Shown here in pieces: positions 6,102 through 6,838 of a stretch of DNA of 6,838 bases (its first letter is position 1; the number at the start of each line of letters is the position of its first letter). Below the pieces are notes generated by a model that made no database searches, was not told where the DNA came from, and worked only from the letters and a program-made list of their open reading frames with translations. The position numbers and the translations under genes were made by a program. The DNA is from Proteobacteria bacterium UBA6729 (GTDB lineage Bacteria; Pseudomonadota; Gammaproteobacteria; Porifericomitales; Porifericomitaceae). The stretch lies in contig DKIB01000101.1 in assembly GCA_002454015.1 (NCBI GenBank), forward strand, positions 27,558-34,395, written 5' to 3'.

Positions 6102-6813
6102 CAAAGGCCCGATGCCCCTCCAGTTCCGGATAAATCACAGCCGCCCGCAAAAATGGATTCGTCTGCTTCTCCATGCCGATGGTAGTAGGCAGGGTAGGTG
6201 CAACCCGAATACGCAACGCACGCACATGCCTGGCGCGGGCCTGCAACTCCGGATTGTCCGGGTCCACACTCAGCGCAAACCGGGCATTCGCCTCCGTGTA
6301 TTCATGGGCACAGTAAACGCGGGTGTCATCCGGCAGGCGCATCAGCTTGCCGAGCGAGTCCCACATCTGCACCGCCGTGCCCTCAAACAGGCGACCACAG
6401 CCCAGCGAGAACAGCGTATCCCCGACAAAGGCCACCCCGGCCTCCGGCAGGTAATAGCAGATATGCCCCAGGGTATGCCCCGGCGTCTCCAGGATCTCCA
6501 CCCGCCACTCCCCCAGACTCACCACCGCACCCTCACGCAGTGGACGGTCCAGCCCCGGAATGGAGTCCGCCTCACCCGCCGGCCCCCAGGTCTCACAGTC
6601 ACTGCTGCACTGCAACGCCCGATTGCCCCCCACATGGTCCGCATGATGGTGCGTATTCAGAATATGTGTCAACCGCCAACCCTGCTTCCGCAGATGCCGC
6701 CCAATCACCTCCGCATCCGGCGTATCCACCGCAGCCGTGGCACCGCTACCGGGGTCATGGACCAGATAGCCGTAATTGTCGCTCAGACACGGAAACATGC
6801 GTACATCGATCAT
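6061..6813 (-). CDS. gloB: Hydroxyacylglutathione hydrolase (glyoxalase II)
   Basis: GloB hydrolyses S-lactoylglutathione to lactate and glutathione, the second step in methylglyoxal detoxification in the cytoplasm. The 250-residue protein has the metallo-beta-lactamase fold. All metal ligands are visible: THHHADH (H55, H57, D59, H60), GHTLGH (H113), GDTLF (D132) and HEYT (H170). The C-terminal helical part with TNPFLR is the glutathione-binding signature that separates true glyoxalase II from other metallo-beta-lactamases. The N-terminus MIDVRMFPCLSDNYGYLV is usual for the family; ATG at 6813 is chosen, with M6 (ATG at 6798) as a poorer alternative. The Shine-Dalgarno is poor: AGGG sits almost against the ATG. 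The stop TAA (6063-6061) lies within the last codons of glmS, giving a 14-base tail-to-tail overlap. Any promoter lies beyond the window edge, as only 25 bases upstream are shown. Confidence 0.97.
   Translation of the reverse strand: MIDVRMFPCLSDNYGYLVHDPGSGATAAVDTPDAEVIGRHLRKQGWRLTHILNTHHHADHVGGNRALQCSSDCETWGPAGEADSIPGLDRPLREGAVVSLGEWRVEILETPGHTLGHICYYLPEAGVAFVGDTLFSLGCGRLFEGTAVQMWDSLGKLMRLPDDTRVYCAHEYTEANARFALSVDPDNPELQARARHVRALRIRVAPTLPTTIGMEKQTNPFLRAAVIYPELEGHRAFARLREMKDRFIPR
6098..6111. repeat. Small GC-rich hairpin just past glmS
   Basis: CGGGC-AAAG-GCCCG forms a 5-bp stem with a 4-base loop, 24-37 bases after the glmS stop and inside gloB. Neither side has a T run, so it is not a canonical intrinsic terminator in either direction. 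It is the only obvious stem near the convergent gene ends. Confidence 0.3.
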
Positions 6814-6838
6814 GCCCTGCAGGCTACCAGCCCCGGCC

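Noticed and set aside
6098..6111. The CGGGC-AAAG-GCCCG hairpin as the glmS or gloB terminator
   Set aside because: The stem is only 5 bp, and there is no T run on either strand. It is listed only as a repeat.

Overview
The window is about 60% G+C by eye and carries a compact block of housekeeping genes with the gene order of a non-enteric gammaproteobacterium. That order is pheS - pheT - ihfA - short MerR-type regulator - tRNA-Pro(GGG), followed here by a Sel1-repeat gene, glmS, and an opposing gloB. The pheST-ihfA-merR-tRNA-Pro string and the protein motifs (IHF alpha rather than HU, a glutathione-dependent glyoxalase II, a pseudomonad-like MerR protein) support this class. I cannot resolve the order or genus. 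I see no insertion sequence, integrase, CRISPR array or phage gene.

Bases 1-3659 hold four plus-strand genes in tight succession: pheS (its first dozen or so codons lie outside the window), pheT, ihfA and a merR-family gene that overlaps ihfA by 20 bases. PheS and PheT form the alpha2-beta2 phenylalanyl-tRNA synthetase. ihfA encodes one half of the IHF DNA-bending heterodimer. Bases 3691-3767 are a complete tRNA-Pro with encoded CCA. Bases 3799-6074 hold the Sel1-repeat gene and glmS (glucosamine-6-phosphate synthase), only 5 bases apart. I see no intrinsic terminator between pheS and the end of glmS, so the tRNA may sit inside a long transcript and be cut out of it. gloB comes back on the minus strand, and its last codons overlap the last codons of glmS by 14 bases.

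The most striking point is PheT. It has 670 residues against about 795 in E. coli. The missing part is almost exactly the inserted tRNA-binding (EMAPII-like OB-fold, B2) domain, replaced by a short Gly/Ala linker. The same protein also differs from the usual sequence at a magnesium-ligand position in the B5 domain and in the editing-site loop. Other points worth a look are an AT-rich patch at the 3' end of pheT that could hold an ihfA promoter, a hairpin that would compete with the 3' end of the tRNA acceptor stem, and the expected Tn7 insertion point of glmS falling inside gloB.
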